From: Patescibacteria group bacterium
GTDB lineage: Bacteria > Patescibacteriota > Patescibacteriia > 2-12-FULL-60-25
DNA: 35,576 bases
Direction: 5' to 3'
Assembly: GCA_018061755.1 (NCBI GenBank)
Contig: JAGOTP010000012.1
Span: 1 to 35,576 of the forward strand
In this document: positions 15,093 through 23,616 of the stretch, piece after piece
How the letters are laid out: every line of letters starts with the position of its first letter
Numbering within the stretch: position 1 is the first letter of the stretch
Notes under the pieces: model-generated
What the model was told of the DNA's origin: nothing
What the model saw: the letters and a program-made list of their open reading frames with translations, nothing else
Databases searched by the model: none
Position numbers and translations under genes: made by a program

Positions 15093-16175
15093 TTAGGCGT
15101 TGACGCGGAAATAACAGACGTCGCCATCTTGCATGATGTAGTCTTTACCTTCGATCCGTGTCAGACCCTTGGCGCGACAACCGGCTTCTCCCCCATTATC
15201 GAGATAATCTTTCCAATTCGTGACTTCGACGCGAATGAAATTCTTTTCAAAATCCCCGTGAATTTTTCCTGCTGCTTGCGGAGCTTTCAATCCTTTTTTG
15301 ATCGTCCACGCACGCGCTTCATCCGGTCCGCTCGTCAAAAAAGTCATCAACCCCAGCAATTCATATGAAGCAACGATCAAACGATCAAGACCAGAAGAGG
15401 TCTGTCCCATCGCCTCCAGATATTCCTTCGCTTCCGCCGGCGACATCGGTGCCAGTTCTGCCTCCATTTTGACACAGACGGGGACAAACGCTCCTGTGAT
15501 TCCCGTCACGCGCTCTTTCCAAGAACCATCTTGCAGCTGGGATTCACTCACGTTCACAACATAGAGCATCGGTTTGGCCGTCAAAAACGCGAACGGCTTC
15601 ATAATGGCACGCTCATCGTCCGTCCATTCCAAATCACGCAGCATACTGCCCGTATTCAACGCCTCTAGGGCTTTTTTCAGAACGGCCACTTCTGCTTCCA
15701 AGACTTTGTTTGCACCTGACTTCATTTGCTTCTCTGCATTCTGCAAACGTTTGGTCACACTATCCAAATCAGCGATGGCAAGCTCCGTATTGATCGTCTC
15801 CGCATCACGCAACGGATTGACCGAACCATCGACGTGCAAAATATTCGAATCATCAAAGGCACGAACGACTTGTGCGATGGCGTCTGTCTCGCGAATATGA
15901 GCCAAGAATTTGTTTCCTAAGCCTTGCCCTTCAGAAGCACCTTTGACCAAACCAGCGATATCGACGAATTCGATGACCGTCGGCACAACTTTGGCGCTCT
16001 TATCGAACTCAGCCAAGCGTCGCAAACGCTCGTCTGGCACCTCAACCACGCCCACGTTCGGATCGATCGTACAGAAGGGATAGTTAGCGCAATCGACCTG
16101 TTTTTTCGTAACCGCACTAAATAAGGTCGACTTTCCGACGTTAGGGAGACCGACGATGCCAATTTGCAGAGCCAT
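15093..16175 (-). CDS. ychF: Ribosome-binding ATPase YchF
   Basis: A universally conserved Obg-family P-loop protein that hydrolyses ATP, binds ribosomes and takes part in stress and translation control. Visible motifs: G1 GLPNVGKST (8-16), G3 region FVDIAGLVKGASEGQGLG, the altered specificity motif NVSE in place of NKxD (ATP preference), and the C-terminal TGS-type domain ending IMQDGDVCYFRVNA. Length of 360 is typical. The mRNA is almost leaderless. It is flanked on both sides by GC-rich unknown genes and has no terminator of its own apart from the convergent one at 15029-15087. Confidence 0.97.
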   Translation of the reverse strand: MALQIGIVGLPNVGKSTLFSAVTKKQVDCANYPFCTIDPNVGVVEVPDERLRRLAEFDKSAKVVPTVIEFVDIAGLVKGASEGQGLGNKFLAHIRETDAIAQVVRAFDDSNILHVDGSVNPLRDAETINTELAIADLDSVTKRLQNAEKQMKSGANKVLEAEVAVLKKALEALNTGSMLRDLEWTDDERAIMKPFAFLTAKPMLYVVNVSESQLQDGSWKERVTGITGAFVPVCVKMEAELAPMSPAEAKEYLEAMGQTSSGLDRLIVASYELLGLMTFLTSGPDEARAWTIKKGLKAPQAAGKIHGDFEKNFIRVEVTNWKDYLDNGGEAGCRAKGLTRIEGKDYIMQDGDVCYFRVNA

Positions 16176-16184
16176 ATGAGCGCT

Positions 16185-16213
16185 ATCCTAAGCGGGATCG
16201 GCCGAAAAGGCAA
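16185..16213 (-). promoter_or_regulatory. Near-leaderless promoter of ychF
   Basis: Minus strand: TTGCCT (16208-16213), 17-base spacer, TAGGAT (16185-16190). The predicted start is about 3 bases from the ATG at 16175; no SD. Confidence 0.65.
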
Positions 16214-16347
16214 AAGAATCGCTCAATCGAGGCATCTCGCATAATAATACTTTCCTTTCTGACGGGATCTGGTAGGCTGAGGTTTGCCCCTTTCTCAATT
16301 CCACCTGGCAGCGAAACGCTGCCTCCACCCAAACATCGAGGTCGACC

Positions 16348-17367
16348 ATGAAGCTGTTCCCGCCGTGCACTCTCATCATCTGGCTCGCCCTGTCGCTCTG
16401 CCCCTTCCTCGGCGGCTGCAAGCGGACGACCAGCCCCGCTCCGCAGTCGTCCGACCTTCCCGAAGCGAGGGTTCAGCCGCAAGATCTGTGGCGGCCGATT
16501 CGACCGACCTGGCTGCAGCTGCCCGCCGAAGCGTCGCCTGAGCAACTGCACTTCTACGCGGCGCTGACCGACAGCCTGGAACAGGTCGACGTCCCCATCC
16601 CGCAGGGAGAGCCGCTGCTGCCTGCACGTCTGCGTGCTGCGGCACAGCTGGTCAACACCTCTCTGCCGCCCACCTTGTGGCGAGCCGACATTCAACAGAC
16701 CGCACGGGAGCTGGCCGAGGGCCGGATGCGTACGATTCAGGTAGCGCATATCGAACCGTCCCGAGAGCTGTCCTACAATGTGCGCTTCTACGTCGAATAC
16801 GACAGCGTCCAAGATCGCCTCGTCTACGGCGACCTGAGCCTCATGCAGGACATCGAACTGCGTACCGCCCTGGTGTACGCTCTCGCCGAGCGCATACACC
16901 TGCGACACCTGGCCGACATGGCCAATGTCAGTCCGCGTGTCCTCGCACTCACCCAGCGTATGTGCACGAACCTGCTGTCTGAGTTCAAGGTCATGACTCA
17001 CCTGGTGGCAAGCGAAGCGCAGGCTGACTGGATCGAAGTCGATCCCGACTTCCAGCTGGCAGCTCGTACGCCGAACGAGGCGGGCGTGCTCATCGCCCCA
17101 ACCGACCTGAGCGTCCCGTTTGGCGTGGTCTACCCCAGCGTCGAGCTGCTGATCGGGCGGCAGCATCCGGACCGGAAGCGCCTAGAGCTCCTGCGTCACG
17201 CTCGAGAAATCGGCATCAGCCAGTACCCGAGCGACATGGGCCGGATGTGCCCGCGCTACATCATCTCGCGTGGCCCGCGACAGGGTCAGTACCTGGTGCC
17301 GTCAGACGTCGTCCCCGAGATCGTGGCGGTCCTGAACCGCCTGCCCGAGATCAATCCCGGGCTCTGA
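16348..17367 (+). CDS. GC-rich lipoprotein, unknown (339 aa)
   Basis: Signal peptide with lipobox FLGGC (Cys24), then a Thr/Ser/Pro-rich linker and a folded domain of about 280 residues. No known motif is recognised. A helical segment with DIELRTALVYALAERIHLRHLADM lies mid-protein, without a HExxH metal site. The ATG has GAGGTCG just upstream. Codon use is strongly GC-biased. It sits between ychF (divergent) and tig (same strand). Small inverted repeats follow at 17404-17432 (GCCGGC twice) and 17440-17458 (CCCATC/GATGGG), a weak 3' end. It is likely anchored to the outer face of the cytoplasmic membrane. A long minus-strand frame over it is a shadow. Confidence 0.78.
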   Translation: MKLFPPCTLIIWLALSLCPFLGGCKRTTSPAPQSSDLPEARVQPQDLWRPIRPTWLQLPAEASPEQLHFYAALTDSLEQVDVPIPQGEPLLPARLRAAAQLVNTSLPPTLWRADIQQTARELAEGRMRTIQVAHIEPSRELSYNVRFYVEYDSVQDRLVYGDLSLMQDIELRTALVYALAERIHLRHLADMANVSPRVLALTQRMCTNLLSEFKVMTHLVASEAQADWIEVDPDFQLAARTPNEAGVLIAPTDLSVPFGVVYPSVELLIGRQHPDRKRLELLRHAREIGISQYPSDMGRMCPRYIISRGPRQGQYLVPSDVVPEIVAVLNRLPEINPGL

Positions 17368-17586
17368 ACAGATTTTCGCCCAACTGGTCCCGCCCCTTCT
17401 CTCGCCGGCCAGGCTACTCCGTCTGCGCCGGCTCCCTTCCCCATCAGGGTACGATGGGTCCCCCACTTTACGGATGACCAACGGTCGTCCTCAAAGCGTA
17501 GGAAATCCTTTATTCTGAGATGGCCGTCTGCTGTTTGACGGACAATGGGTTTTCCCGTACGCTCAAGACCACTTTTTCTTTATTTT

Positions 17587-18879
17587 ATGCCTGAAATTGT
17601 TGTCACCCACCTCCCCAAGTCCGAAGTGAAATTGGAGTTCACGGTCAGTCCAGAAGAAGCCCGTCCTTACTTGGAAGAAGCGGTTAAGGAACTTTCGAGT
17701 TCTCGTCCGATCCCAGGCTTCCGCCCCGGCAAAGTTCCTTTTGCCGATGGCATGCGTCTTTACGGACCAATGGTCGTATTAGAAGCGAGTTTGGAACGCA
17801 TCATTCGTTCAGCCTACGTTCGTGCCGTCGTCGACAAGCAACTTTCCCCGGTTGGTTCGCCATCCGTGAACGTCGATCAGATCACACCAGATCAGCCAAT
17901 CAAGTTCACGATCATCGCGCCACTTGAACCAACCGTCACGAAACTGCCTGAACCAAAAGACTGCAGCGTCGAACGCAAAGGCACCAAGATCGAAGAAAAA
18001 CAGATTGACGAAACAATCGATCAGGTTCGCAAAATGCGCCGCGTCGAATCGCCCGTCGAACGCGCTGCTACCGCTGACGATCTTGTCGTGATTGATCTTG
18101 AAATGAAGAAGGACAACGTGATCATCGATGGTGGAGCTGGCACTGGTTACCGCGTCTACTTGTCCGAAGAACACTACATTCCTGGTTTCTCCAAAGAACT
18201 GGTCGGTATCAAAGCCGGCGACGAACGTACGTTCACCCTGCCTTTCCCAAAGGAGCACTATCAAAAGCACGTGGCTGGTCACAACATCGACTTCACGGTC
18301 AAAGCCAAGCAAGTCTTCGAACTTCAGCTCCCTGAGATGGACGAAGCCTTCACCAAGTCCTTGGGTGCTGAATCGGTTGAAGATCTCCGCAAGAAAGTGC
18401 GCGAGAACATGGAACAAGAAGCCAACCAGAAGTCAGACGAAGCCGCCGAGATCGCCATGCTCGAACAGTTGTCTGAGAAAGCGACCTTCAGCGACATCCC
18501 TGAAATCTTGGTCAACGAAGAAGTTCGTCGCATGTTGGGCGAGTTGCAGCAGGGCATCGATCAGCAAGGCATGAAGTGGGACGACTATCTTTCCTCCATC
18601 AAGAAAACGATGGACGATCTGAAACTCGAATTCGCCCCTCAGGCTGTCCGTCGCATCAAGTCCGCCGTCTTGATCAAAGCCTTTGCTAAACAAGCCAACA
18701 TTGAGGTCAACGACACAGAAGTCGACGAAGAGATCGACCACATCCTGACCTCGCTCCGCAAAGGCGACAACGAAACCCGCGAACGCGTCTCATCTCCAGA
18801 CTACCGCGAATACGTCATGGTCCAAATGCGCAACCGCAAAGCGCTCGAATGGCTGAAGGATCAGTGCGTGAAGCAATAG
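17587..18879 (+). CDS. tig: Trigger factor (ribosome-associated chaperone/PPIase)
   Basis: It binds at the ribosome exit tunnel and assists folding of nascent chains. The N-terminal ribosome-binding domain has the signature GFRPGKVP (about 42-49). A FKBP-like peptidyl-prolyl isomerase domain spans roughly 145-240 (DDLVVIDLEMKKD, YIPGFSKELVGIKAGDERTF), and a helical C-terminal chaperone domain follows. Length 430 is typical. The start MPEIVV is chosen over an upstream frame extension (17545) because homologues begin close to this point. No SD is seen. Codon use is balanced (20 of 40 early codons end in G/C), so it is a reference for native core genes. Confidence 0.97.
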   Translation: MPEIVVTHLPKSEVKLEFTVSPEEARPYLEEAVKELSSSRPIPGFRPGKVPFADGMRLYGPMVVLEASLERIIRSAYVRAVVDKQLSPVGSPSVNVDQITPDQPIKFTIIAPLEPTVTKLPEPKDCSVERKGTKIEEKQIDETIDQVRKMRRVESPVERAATADDLVVIDLEMKKDNVIIDGGAGTGYRVYLSEEHYIPGFSKELVGIKAGDERTFTLPFPKEHYQKHVAGHNIDFTVKAKQVFELQLPEMDEAFTKSLGAESVEDLRKKVRENMEQEANQKSDEAAEIAMLEQLSEKATFSDIPEILVNEEVRRMLGELQQGIDQQGMKWDDYLSSIKKTMDDLKLEFAPQAVRRIKSAVLIKAFAKQANIEVNDTEVDEEIDHILTSLRKGDNETRERVSSPDYREYVMVQMRNRKALEWLKDQCVKQ

Positions 18880-18900
18880 ACTGAGATTCATACAAACAAA

Positions 18901-18957
18901 ACCGCGCGCCCGAAGATACATTCCACAGAATTGCGGAATCGGGCGACGCGGTTTTTT
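18901..18957 (+). terminator. Terminator after tig
   Basis: ACCGCG and GCCCGA arms pair with TCGGGC and CGCGGT, followed by TTTTTT. A long loop lies between the arms. Confidence 0.8.
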
Positions 18958-18971
18958 GTATTTGCTGAAAC

Positions 18972-19000
18972 TTGTAAAAAGCCTTGATTTGCGCTAGGGT
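18972..19000 (+). promoter_or_regulatory. Possible promoter of the 278-aa lipoprotein gene
   Basis: TTGTAA (18972-18977), 17 bases, TAGGGT (18995-19000). Moderate match to consensus. Confidence 0.4.
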
Positions 19001-19069
19001 TTTCCGTCCGGCTGTTCTTGTTCAGCAAACACGCTGACCAGACAAGATGAGCCGGCGAGGAGACGAACG

Positions 19070-19906
19070 ATGAACACACTGCGTGCTTTTCTGTGCGCCC
19101 TGTGCCTGACCTGCTTCGGCTGCGCTGATGAAGTGCCGCCCAGCGTCATGCCGGAGGACGGCGCGGTCGTGACCGACACAGCCCCAAACGGCGACGCCGG
19201 AAGGGAGGACACACCGACGAACGACAGCGGCGCGAGCGTCCCCGACGCCGATCCGCCCGAAGAGATCTGGACCGGCCCGCTCGAGACCGGGGACCTCATC
19301 AGGGGCACGGGCCCCGCAGTCTATTTCCTGGCGGGTTCGGGCCGGCGCTGGCTCTTCCCGAACGAAACCACCTTCTACGCGTGGTACCCGGACTTCACCG
19401 CAGTCCGACGTATCTCGGAGCTGCGCCTCAACATGATCTCGATCGGCGGCAACGTGACCTTCCGGGCTGGCACCTGGCTCGCGAAAATAACCACCGATCC
19501 CAAGGTGTACGCCATCAGCCGCTGCGGCGAGCTGCACTGGCTCGAGACGGAGGCGGTCGCGTTCGCCCTCTACGGACCGTTCTGGAACATGGGCGAGATG
19601 GTCATCATCCCGCAGGAGAACGTCCGGCGCACGCGTGACGTGCCCGACGCCTTCTTCACGAACTACGTCGTCGGTGCGAGCATCGCGACACCGATCCATC
19701 CGAACGGCACGCTCATCCAGTACGCCGGTGGCTCGGAGCGCTACCTCGTGATGGACGGACGCAAGCGCCGCATCACCGAAGCGGGCTTCCGAGCCAACCG
19801 CTTCAACCAGTGGTTCGTCGTCACGACCACGATCAGCTACCCGGACTCAGCTGATCCGCCGGTCACCGCCTACGAGCGCGACCTGTCCGACCCTTCCTGC
19901 CCGTGA
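19070..19906 (+). CDS. GC-rich lipoprotein with a Patescibacteria-type repeat domain (278 aa)
   Basis: Signal peptide with lipobox CFGC (Cys18). A low-complexity Asp/Pro/Thr/Gly linker (about 20-65) is followed by the folded region. The stretch from GDLIRGTGPAVYFL to DAFFTNYVVG (about 75-205), with WLFPNETTFYAWY and KITTDPKVYAI, resembles a repeat I know from many Patescibacteria surface proteins (the KRYVFPNEKTYFSWY type). A second partial copy follows (TLIQYAGGSERYLVMDGRKRRI). The function of that domain is unknown; it is probably a beta-rich surface domain. SD GAGGAG precedes the ATG. Codons are GC-biased (31 of the first 40). It shows that at least one GC-rich gene carries a protein family native to this phylum. 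Confidence 0.8.
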   Translation: MNTLRAFLCALCLTCFGCADEVPPSVMPEDGAVVTDTAPNGDAGREDTPTNDSGASVPDADPPEEIWTGPLETGDLIRGTGPAVYFLAGSGRRWLFPNETTFYAWYPDFTAVRRISELRLNMISIGGNVTFRAGTWLAKITTDPKVYAISRCGELHWLETEAVAFALYGPFWNMGEMVIIPQENVRRTRDVPDAFFTNYVVGASIATPIHPNGTLIQYAGGSERYLVMDGRKRRITEAGFRANRFNQWFVVTTTISYPDSADPPVTAYERDLSDPSCP

Positions 19907-19997
19907 CTCCCTGAGCGCTGACACTGACACCAACCCGACGAGTTGCTCTTTCTCGAGCCGTCCTGGCTCACCTGAGGCGATCTGCTCCACGATCCCT

Positions 19998-20039
19998 CCT
20001 CGTCCTCCATTTTCAATCTGTTGAAGATGGAGGACGAGG
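19998..20039 (+). terminator. Long hairpin after the 278-aa lipoprotein gene
   Basis: A 19-bp stem (CCTCGTCCTCCAT with ATGGAGGACGAGG, then one T-G wobble and TTCAA/TTGAA, loop TCTG). No T-run follows. It may end or protect the transcript. Confidence 0.55.
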
Positions 20040-20085
20040 CCGAACAACAATTAAAAGAGGTGTTTGGTATACTTTATTGCGTGCT

Positions 20086-20604
20086 ATGAATTCTTCTACA
20101 CCTGCTCAGACAAAGGCGGTACCTCCACCCGTAAAAAGGCGAGCTATCCTCATCCTTGCTATCTTCGCCTTCCTAGCAATCATCGTGAATATTCCACTAC
20201 TCGTGTCCTTACTCCGCGTGATTCAAGGGAGTGCCTATCCCAGTGGGCAAATACAAGAAACATTAGCGGACGGAACTAGCCGAGACTGGGCATTTCTTCC
20301 AACCCCTTCTCCTTGGGGAATCTATTCGTTTGTACTAGGACATGATGAATCAAGAGCGAACTTCGACCTGTCAGCCCAAGAACAACTCTTGGGATTCTAC
20401 CGACAAGCGAAAGGAACGGCGATCTTTCGCATTGAAGGGTTTAATGAAGGACTTGCAAAATGCGTTATTCAAAATGGACACCTCTACACAGTACGATCAA
20501 AAAAGAGACAATCTCATCCGAAATGGCACGGCAAAATCGACTTCACTTGCACATTCAGTGAGGATGCACGACACACAGCTCGCGGCACGCTCGTTCTTCC
20601 TTGA
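20086..20604 (+). CDS. Small single-helix membrane protein, unknown (172 aa)
   Basis: After a Ser/Thr/Pro/Lys-rich start, one strong hydrophobic helix (about 22-47, AILILAIFAFLAIIVNIPLLVSLL) anchors a soluble extracytoplasmic-type domain of about 120 residues with two cysteines. No family is recognised. The ATG at 20086 is chosen: a -10 TATACT (20068-20073) puts the transcript start a few bases upstream, so the mRNA is near-leaderless; a TTG at 20077 is an alternative. Its base composition is AT-richer than the flanking genes, unlike the GC-rich gene before it. It is followed by nfo with its own promoter. Confidence 0.7.
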   Translation: MNSSTPAQTKAVPPPVKRRAILILAIFAFLAIIVNIPLLVSLLRVIQGSAYPSGQIQETLADGTSRDWAFLPTPSPWGIYSFVLGHDESRANFDLSAQEQLLGFYRQAKGTAIFRIEGFNEGLAKCVIQNGHLYTVRSKKRQSHPKWHGKIDFTCTFSEDARHTARGTLVLP

Positions 20605-20612
20605 AACGTTGC

Positions 20613-20641
20613 TTGTGTTTTCGATTTAACAAGACTATCGT
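20613..20641 (+). promoter_or_regulatory. Leaderless promoter of nfo
   Basis: TTGTGT (20613-20618), 17 bases, TATCGT (20636-20641). Predicted start lies at or next to the ATG at 20650. Confidence 0.65.
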
Positions 20642-20649
20642 CCCACTAT

Positions 20650-21489
20650 ATGTATTTCGGCGCACACGTCTCTGTTTCAGGCGGTCTACAAAACGGCCCC
20701 AACAACGCCGGCGAACTCGGCTGTGAGGTCTTTCAATTCTTTTCCCGCTCCCCTCAAGGCGGTCCCGCTCCAAAAATTACGGAGGAAATGCTGGCTGCTT
20801 TCAAGGAGAACTGTCAGGCGTATGATCTCAAAGAATGGGTCATCCATGCCCCCTATTACATCAACTTCGCCAACGCTGAAGAACGCATTCGTAAAAATTC
20901 CATCCGAATCATCCGCGAAGAATTGGAACGAGGCAGTCTGCTCGGCGCCAAATACGTCATGTTCCATCCAGGCAGTGCCAAAGACGTTGGCGAAAAATTG
21001 GGCCAGCAATATGTCATCGATGGTATTAAGGAAATCTACGAAAAATACAGTGGCACAACCGAACTCTTGATCGAGATTTCAGCCGGAGCAGGGGCTGTGA
21101 TCGGTGACCAGTTTGAAGAAGTTGCGGTACTTTTGGACGGCGTCGGTGAAAAAAAATTGGGCGTTTGTTTCGACACGGCCCACGCCTTTGCAAGCGGCTA
21201 CGATCTACGCACCGCTGAAGCCGTCAACGCAACCTTCAAGACCTTCGACGATCTGATCGGCCTCGACCGTCTCAAGATGAGTCATTGCAACGACTCCAAA
21301 GTCGAACTCGGAGCGCGCAAAGATCGCCACGAACATCTAGGCAAAGGCTTCATCGGTCTCGAGGGCTTCAAAGCGATCGTGAATCATCCAAAACTCGCCC
21401 ATCTCAATCTCTACCTCGAAACAGAGCCGGATGCCTTACGAGAAGAGGATCTGGCTCTACTTAAGAAAATGCGCGGTAAGAAAAAATAA
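20650..21489 (+). CDS. nfo: Endonuclease IV (AP endonuclease)
   Basis: It cleaves DNA 5' to abasic sites in base excision repair with a three-metal zinc centre. Visible family motifs: GAHVSVSGG at the N-terminus, the ligand segments VIHAPYYINFA and MFHPGSA, GVCFDTAHAFASGYDLRT, CNDSKVELGARKDRHEHLGKGFIG and the C-terminal LETEPD. The usual ENTAGQG metal-binding segment reads EISAGAG here; the Glu ligand is kept. Length 279 is typical. It has its own near-leaderless promoter and no SD. Confidence 0.96.
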   Translation: MYFGAHVSVSGGLQNGPNNAGELGCEVFQFFSRSPQGGPAPKITEEMLAAFKENCQAYDLKEWVIHAPYYINFANAEERIRKNSIRIIREELERGSLLGAKYVMFHPGSAKDVGEKLGQQYVIDGIKEIYEKYSGTTELLIEISAGAGAVIGDQFEEVAVLLDGVGEKKLGVCFDTAHAFASGYDLRTAEAVNATFKTFDDLIGLDRLKMSHCNDSKVELGARKDRHEHLGKGFIGLEGFKAIVNHPKLAHLNLYLETEPDALREEDLALLKKMRGKKK

Positions 21490-21512
21490 CTTTGTACCAA
21501 CGCGGAATTTTT

Positions 21513-21538
21513 TGGCTTAAGCAAACCTGCTTAAGCCA
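21513..21538. terminator. Hairpin after nfo
   Basis: A perfect 11-bp stem TGGCTTAAGCA/TGCTTAAGCCA with loop AACC. A T-run precedes it and none follows on the plus strand, so its terminator activity for nfo is uncertain. Confidence 0.5.
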
Positions 21539-21600
21539 TTGAAACAAGGAACAGTGAGTGATATGTCGTTTCTCGACCAGTGAATTCCAGATGACGGCAG

Positions 21601-21627
21601 TTGACGTTACAACACGAATCTTATACA
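21601..21627 (+). promoter_or_regulatory. Weak promoter candidate for the 266-aa lipoprotein gene
   Basis: TTGACG (21601-21606), the same -35 as the twin cassettes, is followed after only 15 bases by TATACA (21622-21627). The spacing is short and the leader would be about 130 bases. Confidence 0.3.
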
Positions 21628-21761
21628 ACATTTACCTATTTGTTCCTTTATCGAGTGCAGTGCTTGAGGTTTAATTAGGGGAAGGTAAGCCCCACGCGCT
21701 GCATTTGATGGACGGTCGTGAATCCGCACAACGCCATACAAGTGCCGCCAGGAACAAACCG

Positions 21762-22562
21762 ATGCGTACGCGTTTTTCTGTGGCTTTTTCGGCCACGCTC
21801 GTCTTCGCGGCCCTCCAGATGGGCTGCGAGCCCAGCTGGTTCGCCGCCGAAGGCGTCCGGTTCGCAGTTCCGGGCAATCTCTGCCCGGCTGCCGGTACAA
21901 CCCTCCCCGCGGGTGTGACCTGCGAGGAAGAGACCGTCCCCCCGAACACGACGTGCGACGGGAGGACGACGGTCGACGTGGGAACGTTCGGCAACGACCC
22001 GCGCAGTGAGCGGGCCGCTCACCACATCGCTCACTGGACGGTCTCGGCGAGCGCCGTGACGTCGGGTGGGGTTCCCGTCACCCTCGTGAGCCGCGCCGAC
22101 ATCGGTGGGGTCGCCTGGACGGTGACCGTCGGACGCAACGCCGGTGGCGTGCTCTTTCGGATCGACAGCCGCACGGGCTCCTTCCCCCGGCGCGTCCCGG
22201 ATGGGAGTGGCTGCACCGGGAACATCTACACCTGGGAGCTCGGTGGCGTGCAACACTCGGGCCACATCGATGACATGCGCTCCATCCTGACATTCCGCCC
22301 GGGCACCAACCAGCGGGTCGCGCGCGTGACGAACACCTTCCCGGTCTGCACCGCGAACCCGAGCGACGGACGCATCACCTGCGACGCGACCGTGATCCAG
22401 ATGACGACCAACATCGCCGACCAGTGCTGGTTCAGCATCACGGACGGTGACCAGCTTGGGCAACGCGCTACGCTGCCCAACGGCCAGCCGGCCAACGGAT
22501 CACCGATCAACCTCTTCGACCTGCGGCGGATCCACGCCATCCGCACCTGCCTCGCGCTCTAG
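21762..22562 (+). CDS. GC-rich lipoprotein, unknown (266 aa)
   Basis: The start at MRTRFS gives a normal lipoprotein signal with lipobox LQMGC (Cys22) and has AGGA upstream; a longer frame from 21705 would hide the signal. The mature part is rich in Thr, Val and Gly, with about nine cysteines (for example CEEETVPPNTTC, CTGN, CTANPSDGRITC), so it looks like an extracytoplasmic beta-rich domain stabilised by disulfides. No family is recognised. It is convergent with yidD and occupies the place where yidC often follows yidD. Three hairpins separate the two genes. Confidence 0.75.
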   Translation: MRTRFSVAFSATLVFAALQMGCEPSWFAAEGVRFAVPGNLCPAAGTTLPAGVTCEEETVPPNTTCDGRTTVDVGTFGNDPRSERAAHHIAHWTVSASAVTSGGVPVTLVSRADIGGVAWTVTVGRNAGGVLFRIDSRTGSFPRRVPDGSGCTGNIYTWELGGVQHSGHIDDMRSILTFRPGTNQRVARVTNTFPVCTANPSDGRITCDATVIQMTTNIADQCWFSITDGDQLGQRATLPNGQPANGSPINLFDLRRIHAIRTCLAL

Positions 22563-22580
22563 AGAGAGCGCCCCACCGAT

Positions 22581-22694
22581 GAGCCTGTGCAGGCTCTCGA
22601 AAAACCCGTGTCCCGTCTCTACGGACTCACGGCGTTCCAGACAATGGGGTCTGGAATCCACCAAACACCGATCGGAGTTCCCGATCGGTGTTTG
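22581..22694. terminator. Triple hairpin between the 266-aa lipoprotein gene and yidD
   Basis: Three consecutive inverted repeats: GAGCCTG/CAGGCTC (22581-22596), TTCCAGAC/GTCTGGAA (22635-22656) and a perfect 14-bp CAAACACCGATCGG/CCGATCGGTGTTTG (22662-22694). The last is a likely two-way terminator for convergent genes, as both flanks give short T stretches. Confidence 0.65.
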
Positions 22695-22723
22695 ATACTC
22701 AGCTGATATTTATCTATATATAG

Positions 22724-22999
22724 CTAACGTCTTGGGATCGGATCCTCTCCACCTGGATGCCAAGGATGGCACCGTCCAAGACGGCTCATCGTGAGACCGA
22801 TTCCTTTTAAAACTCCAAACTTCGAAATGGCCTCTTCAGAATAGACTGAACAAGTTGGATGAAAACGACAGACACCGTGCGGAAAAAAGACACGCAGTGG
22901 CCCATGATCGGGTGACAGCGTGGCACGATAGATCCGTAAGAGACCGATGAAGGGATAGCAGACAAATTTAAGCACAAAAAGAGAACAAGGCTCACTCAA
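22724..22999 (-). CDS. yidD: Membrane protein insertion efficiency factor YidD
   Basis: A small membrane-associated protein that aids YidC-dependent insertion. The family signature is clear: an amphipathic N-terminal helix (FVLKFVCYPFIGLLRIYR), then CRFHPTCSVYSEEAI and GRCHPWHPGGEDPIP. Length 91 is typical. The start is probably TTG at 22999 in a TTGA overlap with the stop of rnpA, which indicates coupled translation. No in-frame ATG exists before the conserved region. Confidence 0.93.
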   Translation of the reverse strand: MSEPCSLFVLKFVCYPFIGLLRIYRATLSPDHGPLRVFFPHGVCRFHPTCSVYSEEAISKFGVLKGIGLTMSRLGRCHPWHPGGEDPIPRR

Positions 23000-23412
23000 G
23001 CCTGAGATTTCTGATCCTTAAACACGACGGACGTTTTCTTTTTAGCCTTTGGTTTGCGTTTTGGAATCGGTTTTAAAGCGGCTTCCGGCATCTTCTCGAA
23101 GGCATGAAGGATTGCCGTTTTTATTTCTTCGAAGGGAGCGTCTTTCGCTTCCGGTCGAGCGATGAGCAGAATATCTTGCTTGTCTGGCCAGGAGGCCTGA
23201 ATCAAACGGACCGCCTCACGCAAACGACGCTTGGTCCGATTTCGATCGTGAGCGCGCTTGTAGAGTTTGGTTGAGACGACAAATCCAATCTTAGTTGGTT
23301 CTTGGGAAGCCCGAAAACGCAACGTAAAAAAGGGCCCGTACACGACGCGCCCCTTCTGCGAGAGCAAGGCGAAGTCCCGCATGCGGCGGAGCCGATGGGT
23401 CTTCGCGAGCAT
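22996..23412 (-). CDS. rnpA: Ribonuclease P protein component
   Basis: Protein subunit of RNase P, which matures tRNA 5' ends. The N-terminal helix region and the family signature RNRTKRRLREAVR (about 57-69) are present, along with GFVVSTKLYKRAHD. A Lys/Pro-rich C-terminal extension (about 115-138) goes beyond the compact family core. It lies 9 bases downstream of rpmH and overlaps yidD, the standard rpmH-rnpA-yidD order. No SD precedes the ATG. Confidence 0.95.
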   Translation of the reverse strand: MLAKTHRLRRMRDFALLSQKGRVVYGPFFTLRFRASQEPTKIGFVVSTKLYKRAHDRNRTKRRLREAVRLIQASWPDKQDILLIARPEAKDAPFEEIKTAILHAFEKMPEAALKPIPKRKPKAKKKTSVVFKDQKSQA

Positions 23413-23421
23413 GGCTCTGTA

Positions 23422-23574
23422 CTATTTACCCGGACGAAGAGCGATCGCCTTGCGGCCTTTCGCACGACGACGAGACAGCACTTCGCGACCACCACGGGTG
23501 GCCATACGCTCACGGAATCCGTGCACGCGGGCGCGGCGGGCTTTCTTTGGCTGGTATGTTCGCTTGGTTGCCAT
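23422..23574 (-). CDS. rpmH: Large ribosomal subunit protein bL34
   Basis: 50 residues starting [20 protein letters not shown], followed by [20 protein letters not shown], the full bL34 signature. A longer upstream frame (to 23685) is not part of the protein. First gene of the rpmH-rnpA-yidD unit, with a strong promoter 14 bases before the ATG. Confidence 0.97.
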   Translation of the reverse strand: MATKRTYQPKKARRARVHGFRERMATRGGREVLSRRRAKGRKAIALRPGK

Positions 23575-23587
23575 AGGAATGACGGGG

Positions 23588-23616
23588 ACTATAGAGGAAA
23601 TGCCCTTTTTTGGCAA
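23588..23616 (-). promoter_or_regulatory. Promoter of rpmH
   Basis: Minus strand: TTGCCA (23611-23616), 17-base spacer, TATAGT (23588-23593). Predicted leader is only about 7 bases. A 26-base palindrome directly adjoins the -35. Confidence 0.8.

Noticed and set aside
16183-17166. Minus-strand 327-codon frame opposite the 339-aa lipoprotein
   Set aside because: Antisense shadow; the plus-strand gene has an SD, signal peptide and lipobox.
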